Of a DNA stretch of 64,000 nt, positions 50,337-59,855 are shown one piece after another (position 1 is the first letter of the stretch; each line of letters begins with the position of its first letter). The translations under genes were made by a program, and so were the position numbers. This DNA comes from Christensenella intestinihominis. Its GTDB lineage: Bacteria; Bacillota; Clostridia; Christensenellales; Christensenellaceae. Where the stretch lies: contig NZ_MAIQ01000001.1 in NCBI RefSeq assembly GCF_001678845.1, forward strand, positions 147,146 through 211,145, given 5' to 3'. Below the pieces are notes generated by a model. That model was not told the DNA's origin and did not search any database. It saw nothing but the letters and a program-made list of their open reading frames with translations.

Positions 50337-51485
50337 CTATTTCTCCAGGATGGATTCCGCTATTTCGGAAGAATCCATAAGCTTAATGTCGTCGGGCACG
50401 TTTTGTCCTGTTGTCAGGTAGGAAAGCGGCCTTCCGCTGATTTTCGCCAGATAAAGGAATACGCCCCTGTCCGGCGCTTCGTCCGTCTTGGTAACAATGA
50501 TGCTATAATTTTTCAGGAAGCTATAATTTTTGATCGCCGTACGAAGTACGCGTTCCGAGGTAGCGGCTGAAAGCGTAATATAGATGTCATCTACCTTGCC
50601 GATATTGATCAGCTTTGCCAAATCCATCAGGTATTGCTTGTCGTCCGAGACTTTTCCGGCTGTGTCGATCAAGACCATGTCCTTATCCGCAAACGCGTCC
50701 AGCGCATCCTTAAGCTCTTCCGGTTTATAGATCGTTATCATATCGGTCTTTAGAATTTCGCAATATGCTTTGATGTGCTCCTTCGCCGCCACGCGGAATG
50801 AATCGGCATTCACAATTCCAATATTCAATTTTTCCCGGTACACAAGCATATAGGCAAGCTTAATCAGGGTTGTGGTTTTTCCAACGCCTGTCGGTCCGGC
50901 AAGCATAATCGTCTTACGACGGTATTTCGTCGGCTCGATCGGATGCGGATTCCCCAATAAATCCTTGAGCAGGTTCACGATAACTTCATCAGGGTCCGCG
51001 TTTCGGCTGTCTGCAATCGTTTCGGTTTCAATGCATATTTCGTTTGCCAATCCTGCCTCAACGCCATTCTTGACCATGCGTTGATATAACGCTGAGATTT
51101 TCCCTGGGAACCGCTTCTGCGGCGCCATCTCCGGTCTGGAAACCTGCTCGCTCAGCTGCTCGATCATTTTCTTCATTTCGTCCATTCCACGCACAACCGC
51201 TTCGTTGTTTCCGGATGATGTCTCCTGATGGTCAGGCACAGCAGGCCTTGACGGATAACGTACGGGTACGCTGTTTGCAACCATCTCCGGCTGCATACGC
51301 TTTGGGATTTCCTCCTCTTCAAATCCCACGCGAACCTCATATTCCTTCTTGCTGAAGAGGCTCAGCGGGCCTTTTTTCTTCCTTACCTGCCTGCTGCTCA
51401 TAATCACGGCGTCCGGTCCGACTTCATCCTTGATGATCTGCATGGCTTCCGACATATTGGCCGCCCGGAATGTTTTCAGTTTCAT
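50337..51485 (-). CDS. flhF: Flagellar biosynthesis GTPase FlhF
   Basis: A 382-residue SRP-type GTPase. The G domain has LAGPTGVGKTTTLIKLA near residues 190-206, NADSFRVAAKEHI near 227-239 and LIDTAGKVSD near 271-280. The N-terminal region (about 1-140) is the basic family-specific part. FlhF recruits FliF to the site of flagellar assembly. It is followed by flhG in the usual order. Confidence 0.95.
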   Translation of the reverse strand: MKLKTFRAANMSEAMQIIKDEVGPDAVIMSSRQVRKKKGPLSLFSKKEYEVRVGFEEEEIPKRMQPEMVANSVPVRYPSRPAVPDHQETSSGNNEAVVRGMDEMKKMIEQLSEQVSRPEMAPQKRFPGKISALYQRMVKNGVEAGLANEICIETETIADSRNADPDEVIVNLLKDLLGNPHPIEPTKYRRKTIMLAGPTGVGKTTTLIKLAYMLVYREKLNIGIVNADSFRVAAKEHIKAYCEILKTDMITIYKPEELKDALDAFADKDMVLIDTAGKVSDDKQYLMDLAKLINIGKVDDIYITLSAATSERVLRTAIKNYSFLKNYSIIVTKTDEAPDRGVFLYLAKISGRPLSYLTTGQNVPDDIKLMDSSEIAESILEK

Positions 51486-51513
51486 TTATCATTTTCCTTT
51501 CTTCTGCTGCCGG

Positions 51514-53553
51514 CTAAAGGCCGATTACTCCGTCCGAATATACTTCCACATTATTTTCCAATTCGTTATACGACAGCACAATAAGGTCCGGCACCAGCGA
51601 ATGGGTAATATTCTTAAATTGACGGCGGACGAGCGGAGATGTCAGAACAATCGGCGTAATGCCCATCTGGTTCATTTTTTCAACCGCAGTTCTTAAATGG
51701 CTGTAAATCCTTTGTATTTCGTCCTGGGAAAGCGCGACATAGGTCCCCTGTTCTGTTTGCTTTGTTTTTTCGGCAATCAGGTTTTCAAGGGACGGATCAA
51801 GCGTAATCACCCGGGCATTGCCATCAGGTACAAACCGCTTTGAAATTGCCCGGCATAAGCTTTTCCTGACATATTCCGTAAGTAAGTCGGTATCACGTAC
51901 CGCAGTTCCATAGTCCGCAAGCGTCTCCAGAATGGAGCCCATGTCCCTGATGGGAATGTTTTCTTCCAAGAGATTTCCCAATACCTTTTGCAGTTCCCCA
52001 AGTGAAAAAAGTTTGGGAACCGTCTCTTCCACCAATGCGGGCTGGGTTGTTTTAAGATTATCGACAAGCGTTTGAACCTGTTGCCGCGTCAGAAGTTCTG
52101 ACGCATGCCGTTTAATGGTCTCCGTAAGATGCGTCGCGATTACGGAAGGCGCATCTACAGTCGTATATCCGAGCAGCTCGGCCTTTTCCCGCTCATTTTC
52201 GGTAATCCAGACTGCCGGGAGGCCGAACGTCGGTTCTACGGTTTCGATCCCCTGTATTTTCCCCTTTACCTCATTTGTACTGAGGGCCAGCACGTGGTCC
52301 AGCATAACCTCGCCCTTCGCCACTTCAATTCCTTTTATTTTGATAACATATTCATTTGTGCCGAGTTGGATATTGTCCCGGATACGGATTACCGGGACAA
52401 TAATACCGAGGTCAATCGCGCACTGCCTGCGGATCATAACGACACGTTCCAATAAATCCCCGCCCTGTGTGGTGTCAACAAGCGGGACGAGCCCATAACC
52501 AAGCTCGATCCCAATCAGTTCAACCTGTAAAAGCGATGTTACATTCTCCGGTTTTCGTTTTTCCTTAGCTGCGGCAAGCGCCTTGTCCTCCTCTATCGTC
52601 GGCTTTTCCGGCTTTTTGTTTGCCCGCAGCAGCACAATGCCAACAATAAGAATCAGGGCGGCGATGATATAAATCGGAACCTTGGGCAAGCCGGGAATCA
52701 GGCTGATGACAATCAGCATGATCCCCAAAATCAGGAATACATACGGCTGGCTTGTCAGCTGGTTTATCAGGTCGCGGCCAAAATTTTCTTTCGACGCCGC
52801 CCTTGTAACAATAATTCCGGTTGCGGTTGACACCATAAGCGCCGGAATCTGGCTGACCAGTCCGTCGCCAATCGTGGCAATCGTATAAATTTGCAAAATT
52901 TCATCAAAGGGCATTCCCGCCCCATACATGCTGCCGATAATCAGTCCGCCGACAATGTTGATTACCGTAATCAGTATGCCGACGATGGCGTCGCCTTTTA
53001 CAAATTTGCTGGAACCATCCATCGCCCCATAGAAATCGGCCTCGCTGGATATTTTTTCACGCCGTTCCCGTGCCTGTTGTTCGTTAATCAGGCCCGAATT
53101 AAGGTCTGCGTCAATCGCCATCTGTTTTCCCGGCATTGCATCCAGTGTAAAGCGTGCGGAAACCTCTGCGACGCGTTCCGCGCCTTTTGTAATAACAACA
53201 AATTGAATGACAATAATAATCACAAATATGATGATTCCAACGACAATGTTTCCCCCTGTTGCAAAGCTGCCGAAGGCCTCGATTACATTGCCGGCGTTGC
53301 CGTCATTTCCCAAAATCAAGCGGGTAGACGCAATATTGAGACCCAGGCGGAACAATGTCAGGAATAAAAGCAACGTCGGAAAGGCCGCAAAATCCAACGG
53401 TTCGTGAACATACAGCGTCATAAGCAAAACGAGCAGCGACGTAGAAATATTCATTACCAGAAACACGTCCAACATGGCTGGTGGAATTGGCAATATGATA
53501 AGCAGCACTACCAGTAAAACAACGCCTGCAATTGCCGCATCTTTGATCTTCAT
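51514..53553 (-). CDS. flhA: Flagellar export protein FlhA
   Basis: A 679-residue type III export component. About eight membrane segments fill residues 5-310, including RFTLDAMPGKQMAIDADLNS near 138-157 (the FHIPEP-family core). The cytoplasmic C-domain from about 350 binds substrates and chaperones. It lies directly after flhB and before flhF, as in Bacillus. Confidence 0.97.
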   Translation of the reverse strand: MKIKDAAIAGVVLLVVLLIILPIPPAMLDVFLVMNISTSLLVLLMTLYVHEPLDFAAFPTLLLFLTLFRLGLNIASTRLILGNDGNAGNVIEAFGSFATGGNIVVGIIIFVIIIVIQFVVITKGAERVAEVSARFTLDAMPGKQMAIDADLNSGLINEQQARERREKISSEADFYGAMDGSSKFVKGDAIVGILITVINIVGGLIIGSMYGAGMPFDEILQIYTIATIGDGLVSQIPALMVSTATGIIVTRAASKENFGRDLINQLTSQPYVFLILGIMLIVISLIPGLPKVPIYIIAALILIVGIVLLRANKKPEKPTIEEDKALAAAKEKRKPENVTSLLQVELIGIELGYGLVPLVDTTQGGDLLERVVMIRRQCAIDLGIIVPVIRIRDNIQLGTNEYVIKIKGIEVAKGEVMLDHVLALSTNEVKGKIQGIETVEPTFGLPAVWITENEREKAELLGYTTVDAPSVIATHLTETIKRHASELLTRQQVQTLVDNLKTTQPALVEETVPKLFSLGELQKVLGNLLEENIPIRDMGSILETLADYGTAVRDTDLLTEYVRKSLCRAISKRFVPDGNARVITLDPSLENLIAEKTKQTEQGTYVALSQDEIQRIYSHLRTAVEKMNQMGITPIVLTSPLVRRQFKNITHSLVPDLIVLSYNELENNVEVYSDGVIGL

Positions 53554-53581
53554 TCATTACCTCTTTATCATAAAATTTATA

Positions 53582-54655
53582 CTATTTCCGGTTTCGTTTC
53601 TTATAGACCTGCGCAAGGATTTCAGCCACGACCTGGTACATTTCAACAGGGATTTGGTCGCCGATTTCACACATCACATACAGGCTGCGGGCAAGCGGCT
53701 TGTTTTCCACGATCTCAATCTTATGTTCGCCCGCAATTTCCTTGATTTTAGCCGCAATCACATCTTTTCCTTTTGCAATCACAAACGGCGCACTGCCTTT
53801 CTGGTCGTCATATTCAAGCGCAACCGCGTATTGTGTCGGGTTGGTGATAATGACGTCGGCGTTCGGCACATCCTGCATCATGCGCATCATTGCCATCTGG
53901 CGCTGTTTCTGGCGTATTTTTCCCTTAATCTGCGGATCGCCTTCCTGCTGTTTCATTTCCATACGAACCTCATATTTGGTCATCATGAGGTCTTTTTCAA
54001 ATTTTCTGCGCTGAAACATATAATCCATCAGCGCAATAACCGCAAGAAAGAGCAGTATTTTGAATCCCGCATTGAAAATCATATCCGCCACCTGAAGAAT
54101 CGATGTCTTTAGGCCCGGATTCAGCATCATGGAAAATGCGGGGAGGTCGGCACTGATTTCGATATAAATAATCACGCCGATCACCACGATTTTCAGGATC
54201 GATTTCACCAGTTCAAACAGCGTGCGCCCGGAGAACAGCCTTTTGAACCCCTCTGCAATATTAAGGCGGCTCATTTTTGGTTCCAGGGCCTTTGTGCTGA
54301 ACAGGAAGCCCGTCTGGACCACATTGATAAGTACCGCCGCAACGACCGCAACCGCAAGAATCGGCAGCATGACCTGCAGGAAACCGAAGATCATCTGCTG
54401 CATAACCCTTCCGACGTTGTCTACTGTCAGCATGCCATCCGGCATATATTGCCCGGACAGGAATGAGCCGGTTAAATCCATGATTCCCTGTGCAACCACC
54501 GGAGTGAGGAATTTCAGCGCTGCAAACATGATAAGCAGGCAACCTGTCATCACAAGTTCCATGCTTTTCAATACCTGTCCGCGTTCCCGCGCGTCCTGTC
54601 TCCTTTTTGGGGTAGCGCTTTCTGTTTTTTCGCCTGTGCTATTATTGTCAGCCAT
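53582..54655 (-). CDS. flhB: Flagellar export switch protein FlhB, NPTQ variant
   Basis: A 357-residue FlhB with N-terminal SATPKRRQDARERGQV, four membrane segments and a cytoplasmic C-domain. The autocleavage site is NPTQYAVAL near residue 268 in place of the usual NPTH. The Asn-Pro needed for cleavage remains, so self-cleavage and substrate switching may still occur. It is 7 bp after fliR. Confidence 0.94.
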   Translation of the reverse strand: MADNNSTGEKTESATPKRRQDARERGQVLKSMELVMTGCLLIMFAALKFLTPVVAQGIMDLTGSFLSGQYMPDGMLTVDNVGRVMQQMIFGFLQVMLPILAVAVVAAVLINVVQTGFLFSTKALEPKMSRLNIAEGFKRLFSGRTLFELVKSILKIVVIGVIIYIEISADLPAFSMMLNPGLKTSILQVADMIFNAGFKILLFLAVIALMDYMFQRRKFEKDLMMTKYEVRMEMKQQEGDPQIKGKIRQKQRQMAMMRMMQDVPNADVIITNPTQYAVALEYDDQKGSAPFVIAKGKDVIAAKIKEIAGEHKIEIVENKPLARSLYVMCEIGDQIPVEMYQVVAEILAQVYKKRNRK

Positions 54656-54662
54656 GGCTTTC

Positions 54663-55466
54663 CTATCCTGTCAGGGTGGAAAACATCTGTTCCATACCCG
54701 CAAACATTTGGTCGAACACCTGGGGCATAAAGGTGACATATACTGGTATGACCGCGAACAAAACAAGAAATCCCAGTATAATTTTGATTGGAATGCCGAT
54801 CGAGAAGGCATTCATTTGCGGCACCATGCGCATCATGATACCGAAGCATGCCTCGCCCAGCAATCCGGAGGCAACGATTGGCATTGCCACAATTGCCGCA
54901 AGCAGGAATGCCTGGATGAAAAGCTCCAACGCAACCCAGCCAATCTGGGGATTGAAGGTCACACCGCCAATGGGGATTTTTTCAATCGACAGCGCCATGA
55001 TACGAATCAGGTATTCATAGCCCCTTATTGAAAAGAATACCATCAGCATCAGTAAATTCAGGAAATTGCCAATCATCGGAATACTGAGATTGCTTTGCAC
55101 GTCAAAAACGTTAACCATGCCGAAACCCATCTGCATATCGATCATTTGCCCTGCCGTAAAGGAAATCAACTGGAAAAACAGGTTGAGCACAAAACTCAGC
55201 ACCATACCAAACAGCAGCTCCTTGATGCAAAGAAGGATAAGCAGCAGGATATCCCCGCCGTAATCGAACGCGGTCATTTGCATTGCAATTTGGTCGATGG
55301 ACATAAAGAACAACACCGCGATACAGGCGCAATAGCCGATTTTAACAATATTCGGAATGTTATTCCTTCCAAATATCGGCGATGTAAAAATGAGGCCGGA
55401 CACCCTAAGGAACAACAGCAAAAAGAATTCCCAGTTTGAAAAAAAAGCCCCAAAAAATTCTGTCAT
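54663..55466 (-). CDS. fliR: Flagellar export protein FliR
   Basis: A 267-residue protein with about six membrane segments, the family motif VSGLIFTSPIFGRNNIPNIV near residues 22-41, and a C-terminal hydrophobic block. It forms the export gate with FliP and FliQ. It is 13 bp after fliQ. Confidence 0.95.
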   Translation of the reverse strand: MTEFFGAFFSNWEFFLLLFLRVSGLIFTSPIFGRNNIPNIVKIGYCACIAVLFFMSIDQIAMQMTAFDYGGDILLLILLCIKELLFGMVLSFVLNLFFQLISFTAGQMIDMQMGFGMVNVFDVQSNLSIPMIGNFLNLLMLMVFFSIRGYEYLIRIMALSIEKIPIGGVTFNPQIGWVALELFIQAFLLAAIVAMPIVASGLLGEACFGIMMRMVPQMNAFSIGIPIKIILGFLVLFAVIPVYVTFMPQVFDQMFAGMEQMFSTLTG

Positions 55467-55479
55467 ATCTAAGCGCCCT

Positions 55480-55755
55480 TTAACTGACCGTCACGGCATA
55501 TTCATATATACGTGTCGTAAATTCGGTCAGATTGTTCAGCATCATTCCTCCAAAGATCAGCAACGCAACCAATATCGCTATGATTTTCGGCACAAAAGTC
55601 AGCGTCTGTTCGTTGATTTGTGTTGCGGCCTGAAAAATTGAAATAATAATTCCCACGACCAGTCCAATCAGGATTGGGGGCAAGGCCACAGTCAGAACCG
55701 TACTGATTGCGTCCTGCATAATTGTAATAATTGTTGCCTGATCTATCCTAACCAC
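55480..55755 (-). CDS. fliQ: Flagellar export protein FliQ
   Basis: A 91-residue protein with two membrane segments (residues 15-40 and 52-76), including VALPPILIGLVVGIIISIFQ. It is a gate subunit. The start is GTG 55755; GAGGAA lies immediately before it, so spacing is poor and the exact start may differ by a few codons. Confidence 0.93.
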   Translation of the reverse strand: MVRIDQATIITIMQDAISTVLTVALPPILIGLVVGIIISIFQAATQINEQTLTFVPKIIAILVALLIFGGMMLNNLTEFTTRIYEYAVTVS

Positions 55756-55804
55756 TTCCTCATCTTAGTTTCTTCTCCCGTTTTCCCGCCCGCTTTATAG
55801 GACG

Positions 55805-56599
55805 CTACGTAAACGTATTGAAGGTGGACAGCAGGGTTTGCATCGTCAGCGACCATCCGTCCACCAGGATAAACAGCAGCACCTTGAACGGAAGAGAGAT
55901 TACAATTGGCGGAAGCATCATCATCCCCATTGCCATCAAGGTGCTCGAAACGACCATATCGATTACGATGAACGGAATATAGATGAAAAAGCCAATCATG
56001 AATCCCCGCTTCAATTCACTGGTAATAAATGCAGGCATAATCGTGGTAATCGGCACTTCTTCCAATTCCTGTACATTCGTCTCGCCCGAAAAATTCAAAA
56101 ACATATCGAGATCATCCTTGTACGTCTGCATCAGCATGAATTCCCGAATCGGTCCTTCCGCTGCATCAACCGCTTCGTCAAAGGTAATCTCCTGCGCGAC
56201 ATAGGGATCGATTGCTTCCGTTTTGACTTGCCCGAAGACCGGCGCCATAACAAAAAACGTTAAAAACAGCGCCAGGGCAACTAAAACCTGGTTTGGCGGC
56301 ATTTGCTGCAGGCCGAGTGCGTTTCTGGTAAACGACAATACGATTACAATCCGGGTAAAACCTGTTACCATCAAAAGAATCGACGGTGCAATCGCCAGGA
56401 TTGTAAGCAGGCCGACAAGCTGCAAGCTTGCAGAGCGGCTGCCGACGAGTTGTGCAAGCGGACCTGCGCCCTGGTCGACTCCTTCCGTTTCGCCGCCGGC
56501 TGTACCTGCCGGCTGGCCTGCGCACCCGGTAAAAACAATCAGGATTGCAAGAACGGAAATAATCAATATGCTCAGTTTTAAAACGGTTCTTTTTTTCAA
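55805..56599 (-). CDS. fliP: Flagellar export protein FliP
   Basis: A 264-residue protein with an N-terminal signal sequence and four membrane segments. The family motifs FTRIVIVLSFTRNALGLQ near residue 80 and ITTIMPAFITSELKRGFMIG near 180 are clear. The signal ends VFTGCAG, which looks like a lipobox with Cys, unlike a plain cleaved signal. The start is TTG 56599. FliP is the core of the export gate. Confidence 0.95.
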   Translation of the reverse strand: MKKRTVLKLSILIISVLAILIVFTGCAGQPAGTAGGETEGVDQGAGPLAQLVGSRSASLQLVGLLTILAIAPSILLMVTGFTRIVIVLSFTRNALGLQQMPPNQVLVALALFLTFFVMAPVFGQVKTEAIDPYVAQEITFDEAVDAAEGPIREFMLMQTYKDDLDMFLNFSGETNVQELEEVPITTIMPAFITSELKRGFMIGFFIYIPFIVIDMVVSSTLMAMGMMMLPPIVISLPFKVLLFILVDGWSLTMQTLLSTFNTFT

Positions 56600-56623
56600 A
56601 GTGCCATACCTCTCAAACGCACA

Positions 56624-57196
56624 CTATTGATCCTTTCCTGTTTTATGCTTCTCTTCGTCGGTTTCTTTTCTCAAGTGTTCTTCGAAGGAAGTGTTATTTT
56701 TGTTTTTTCTACCGGGCAGATAGCTTTTAATAACAATAAAAAAGCATTTTTTGAAGCGGCCCCAAAAGGTATCCGGGGTTCCGGGCCCGGGCTTTTGTGT
56801 ATCATTGGCAACAATTGTGCCCGGTTCGCTTTCCGGCTCGGCATTTTCCGCTTCTTCCGTTCTCTTTGGGATATCGACTTTATCTATCTGCTCAAATCCT
56901 TGGGCGGTCGTCCCCAAAAGATAGTATTTCCCCTGAAATTCGATAACGACCATCGTTTTATCGCGGTCGATCGAAATCCTGTCGACAACGGAAACCATAT
57001 GCTCAAATTCATTCCTTTTAAAACCGCTTTGCCCCGCTCCCGTTTTGGGTTTCATCCCTTTCCGGAGGGAACGCTTTGCGACATATTTTGTTAAAAAATA
57101 TGCGGCCGCCACAATCAGTACCAGATAGAGAATAATGACCAGCACATTGGTAACATCTATTCCGGGCGCAAGCTGCAGCCCCTTTTCCTCAACCAT
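56624..57196 (-). CDS. fliO: Flagellar biosynthesis protein FliO
   Basis: A 190-residue protein with one membrane segment (VLVIILYLVLIVAAAYFLTKY) and a conserved cytoplasmic part HMVSVVDRISIDRDKTMVV, then the YYLLGTTAQGFEQIDK segment. A long charged tail follows. FliO aids FliP assembly. It precedes fliP as in Bacillus, but here it comes directly after fliE, with the fliF-fliN block absent. Confidence 0.88.
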   Translation of the reverse strand: MVEEKGLQLAPGIDVTNVLVIILYLVLIVAAAYFLTKYVAKRSLRKGMKPKTGAGQSGFKRNEFEHMVSVVDRISIDRDKTMVVIEFQGKYYLLGTTAQGFEQIDKVDIPKRTEEAENAEPESEPGTIVANDTQKPGPGTPDTFWGRFKKCFFIVIKSYLPGRKNKNNTSFEEHLRKETDEEKHKTGKDQ

Positions 57197-57210
57197 AAAT
57201 TTTTTCCTGT

Positions 57211-57522
57211 TTACAGGTTCATGCGCATGATCTCGTTATATGCGTCCAAGACCTTATTGCGCACCTGTATAATCATGTTGAGCGATAAATCTGCCTTGGT
57301 ACCGTCGATCATGACCTTTGCAATATCATCAACCTCTCCTGCAAGCAAGGCCTGCGTCCCTTCCTGCGATACCGTCTGCAGGTCGTCCGCCTGTGCGACT
57401 GCCCTGGAAAGCATACTGCCAAAATCAGCGCCTGCGGCCGCCGATTCATTTTCCTGCTTAACCGGCACCTTGTTTGCCGCATACAACTCTGCCGGAGAAC
57501 CGACAGGTAAAATATTGCTCAT
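57211..57522 (-). CDS. fliE: Flagellar hook-basal body protein FliE
   Basis: A 103-residue protein. The C-terminal half contains the family core (DIAKVMIDGTKADLSLNMI and QVRNKVLDAYNEIMRMNL). FliE joins the MS ring to the rod and is exported first. It follows flgC by 15 bp. Confidence 0.95.
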   Translation of the reverse strand: MSNILPVGSPAELYAANKVPVKQENESAAAGADFGSMLSRAVAQADDLQTVSQEGTQALLAGEVDDIAKVMIDGTKADLSLNMIIQVRNKVLDAYNEIMRMNL

Positions 57523-57537
57523 TGTGTAATCCTCCTG

Positions 57538-57975
57538 TTATTTTCCAATTTCAAGCGCATTCATCGCCATACTTTTTGTCGAATTTAATACGGTAATATT
57601 TGCTTCATAAGACCTGGTTGCGGACATCATATCCGCCATTTCACGTGCGAGCTCGACATTCGGCATCCGTACATAACCGAATTCATCCGCGTCAGGATGC
57701 GTAGGATTGTAATCCAGTTTGAATTCGGAAGGGTCCTCCGCAATTTCAGTGACGCGAACGCCGCTGCCTGCGCCGCCCGAAAGCGATCTGTTTAACGCAT
57801 CCGAAAAACTCGCGCCATCCTTTTGCTGAAAGATTGCATATCTTCGCCGGTAGGGTTCGCCATTCGCCGTTCGCGTAGTGCTGATATTAGCCACATTTTC
57901 CGCCACAACATCCATCCGCAGCCGCTGCGCCGTAAGCGCGGAACCGGAAATATCCAAAGATGATAAAAACGCCAT
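57538..57975 (-). CDS. flgC: Flagellar proximal rod protein FlgC
   Basis: A 145-residue rod protein with MAFLSSLDISGSALTAQRLR, VVAENVANISTTRT and the C-terminal NVELAREMADMMSATRSYEA helix. It is a proximal rod subunit. Confidence 0.96.
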   Translation of the reverse strand: MAFLSSLDISGSALTAQRLRMDVVAENVANISTTRTANGEPYRRRYAIFQQKDGASFSDALNRSLSGGAGSGVRVTEIAEDPSEFKLDYNPTHPDADEFGYVRMPNVELAREMADMMSATRSYEANITVLNSTKSMAMNALEIGK

Positions 57976-57988
57976 AACTTTCTCCTCC

Positions 57989-58393
57989 TTACTGTCCCTT
58001 GATCGCCGTCCGAAGCTGGTTGAACTGCCCGTTTATCTTCCTCAGCAACGTATTGTAGTAAATTACATTTTTTGCATAATCCGTCATTTCCTGGTCGATG
58101 TCCACGTTATTGCCATCCATGCGGTAGGTTGTCGGGTCCTTTTGCACAACAACGCCCTTCACGTCGCTTCCGTCCGGGCTTCCGCCAATCTGCATGTGTG
58201 TCGCCCTTGTCCGCTTGAACTGGAATCCGTCTTCCTTTTCAATGGCTTCCCGATACAAGGCCTCGAATTCTACGCCTTCCGCTTTATAGTCGGGCGTGTC
58301 GTTGTTTGCCACATTGTCCAGAATCGTTTTGTTTCTCAGCCACGAGGCTTCCAGTCCGTTTTCAAGGCCTTTAATTCCATCAAACATTCCCAT
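57989..58393 (-). CDS. flgB: Flagellar proximal rod protein FlgB
   Basis: A 134-residue rod protein with LRNKTILDNVANNDTPDYKA near residue 20, VDIDQEMTDYAKNVIYYNTL near 100, and the family length. It is the first rod gene in transcription order of this block, 18 bp after cheV. Confidence 0.96.
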   Translation of the reverse strand: MGMFDGIKGLENGLEASWLRNKTILDNVANNDTPDYKAEGVEFEALYREAIEKEDGFQFKRTRATHMQIGGSPDGSDVKGVVVQKDPTTYRMDGNNVDIDQEMTDYAKNVIYYNTLLRKINGQFNQLRTAIKGQ

Positions 58394-58411
58394 TTAAGCA
58401 TCCTCCGTTCT

Positions 58412-59365
58412 TTATTCCCCCGGCATTTTGAGCGAAAATTTCTCCAGCAGGTTGTCGACGACTGTTACCAACCGGCCAATTTCGGGTTTGGAAAGCTGTT
58501 CGTCTGCGCCGACCTCCTTTCCTTTAATGCGCATTTCATCGTTAATCAGTGAAGAAAAGACAATAATCGGAATCTTTTTTAGGGTTCCGTCTTCTTTAAT
58601 CAGCTTTGTAAGGTGGTGCCCGTCCATTTGCGGCATTTCAATATCCGTAATAATACATGCGGTTTTTTCCGTGACCGGAATCCCCTCTTCGTCGCATTCG
58701 CGTTTGAGCGCCGTTAAATAATCCCATGCCTCCTGCCCGTTGTCCTTTTTTACCGTATTGGTATAACCGGCCTTGTGCAGCGCCTGCAGGATCATCGCGG
58801 AAAGCAGCACGGAATCCTCGACAACCAAAATCGGCTGGTCGTTTTGGTCCCGTTTCCCCAACTCATCAATTTCGGACAGCTGTATCCCTGTTTCCGGGGC
58901 AATATCCGCTACGATTTTTTCAAAATCCAGGACGGTAATCAGCCGGTCTTCAAACTGTGCCAACCCGGTTACAATGCCTTCTTCTCCGCCATAAATCGTC
59001 TTGTCCGGTTTTTCGATATCCTTCCATGATATCCTGTCGATTCCCACAACAGTGTCGACACGAAAAGCGATATGCATATTATTGAAATTTGCGACAATCA
59101 GTAAATCCTTGGAATTGTCATGCTCGCTTTCCATATCAAGATATTTTGGCAGGTTGATTACCGTAATCAAAATGTCCCGCGGCTTAAACACCCCTTCTAC
59201 TGCCGGGTGTACATGCGGCATGCGTTTTACATCCATCGGATTCATAATTTCCCGAATTTTCGCCACGTTAATGCCGAACGTATTATGTGAAATCGTAAAT
59301 TCCATAATTTCTATTTCATTGGTGCCCGATTCCAATAGAATCTCTTGTTTGTTTCCCGGATTCAT
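58412..59365 (-). CDS. cheV: Chemotaxis coupling protein CheV
   Basis: About 317 residues: an N-terminal CheW-like domain (IEIMEFTISHNTFGINVAKI and INLPKYLDMES) and a C-terminal receiver domain with IITDIEMPQMDGHH (Asp acceptor) and KPE. It couples receptors to the kinase CheA and can be phosphorylated. ATG 59365 with AAGGAG is preferred over 59380. No cheA is in the window. Confidence 0.94.
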   Translation of the reverse strand: MNPGNKQEILLESGTNEIEIMEFTISHNTFGINVAKIREIMNPMDVKRMPHVHPAVEGVFKPRDILITVINLPKYLDMESEHDNSKDLLIVANFNNMHIAFRVDTVVGIDRISWKDIEKPDKTIYGGEEGIVTGLAQFEDRLITVLDFEKIVADIAPETGIQLSEIDELGKRDQNDQPILVVEDSVLLSAMILQALHKAGYTNTVKKDNGQEAWDYLTALKRECDEEGIPVTEKTACIITDIEMPQMDGHHLTKLIKEDGTLKKIPIIVFSSLINDEMRIKGKEVGADEQLSKPEIGRLVTVVDNLLEKFSLKMPGE

Positions 59366-59405
59366 GGCTTTCTCCTTCATTGCATCCTTTAAGGGCTGCG
59401 GCTCT

Positions 59406-59813
59406 TCAGACTCCTTTTCCTTTCAAAAACGCCCCCAATTTAACATCCTCACGCTTAATATGGTTTAAAAGCCACATCCCGACCTTCCTGTTAATTTCAC
59501 CGACAAGCACGATGGAAGCTCCTCCCGCAGTGTATTCGTCAATCATCTTCTTTACGCTCATTTTAAACTGGTCATGATACGCTTTGTGCTGTACGCGGTC
59601 CGGATAGCCGTATTGCCGCTGGAGTCTTTCTTCATCGCTGAAATGCGTGATGATATAGTCGCTCAGGAATTTTAACGTTTTATCAATTTCGTCCCTGCCC
59701 TTTCCCTGCTCGCAGGCGTTCGAAAGCTGGTTCATTGCATCGAATAACGCCTTATGCTGCGCATCGACCTGTGCAACGCCTGTTTCCAAATCCTTTGTAA
59801 ATATATATGCCAT
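59406..59813 (-). CDS. Bacteriohemerythrin
   Basis: A 135-residue four-helix O2-binding protein. Diiron ligands fit QHKALFDAMNQL (His and Glu nearby), ITHFSDEERLQ, HKAYHDQF and NHIKREDVKLG with the final His and Asp. It can store or sense oxygen or deliver it. It lies within a chemotaxis/flagellar operon, so aerotaxis-related sensing or protection is possible. Confidence 0.93.
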   Translation of the reverse strand: MAYIFTKDLETGVAQVDAQHKALFDAMNQLSNACEQGKGRDEIDKTLKFLSDYIITHFSDEERLQRQYGYPDRVQHKAYHDQFKMSVKKMIDEYTAGGASIVLVGEINRKVGMWLLNHIKREDVKLGAFLKGKGV

Positions 59814-59855
59814 TTGCGGTATCTCCTTTTCAATTTGTATTTTCAGTATCCGCCA

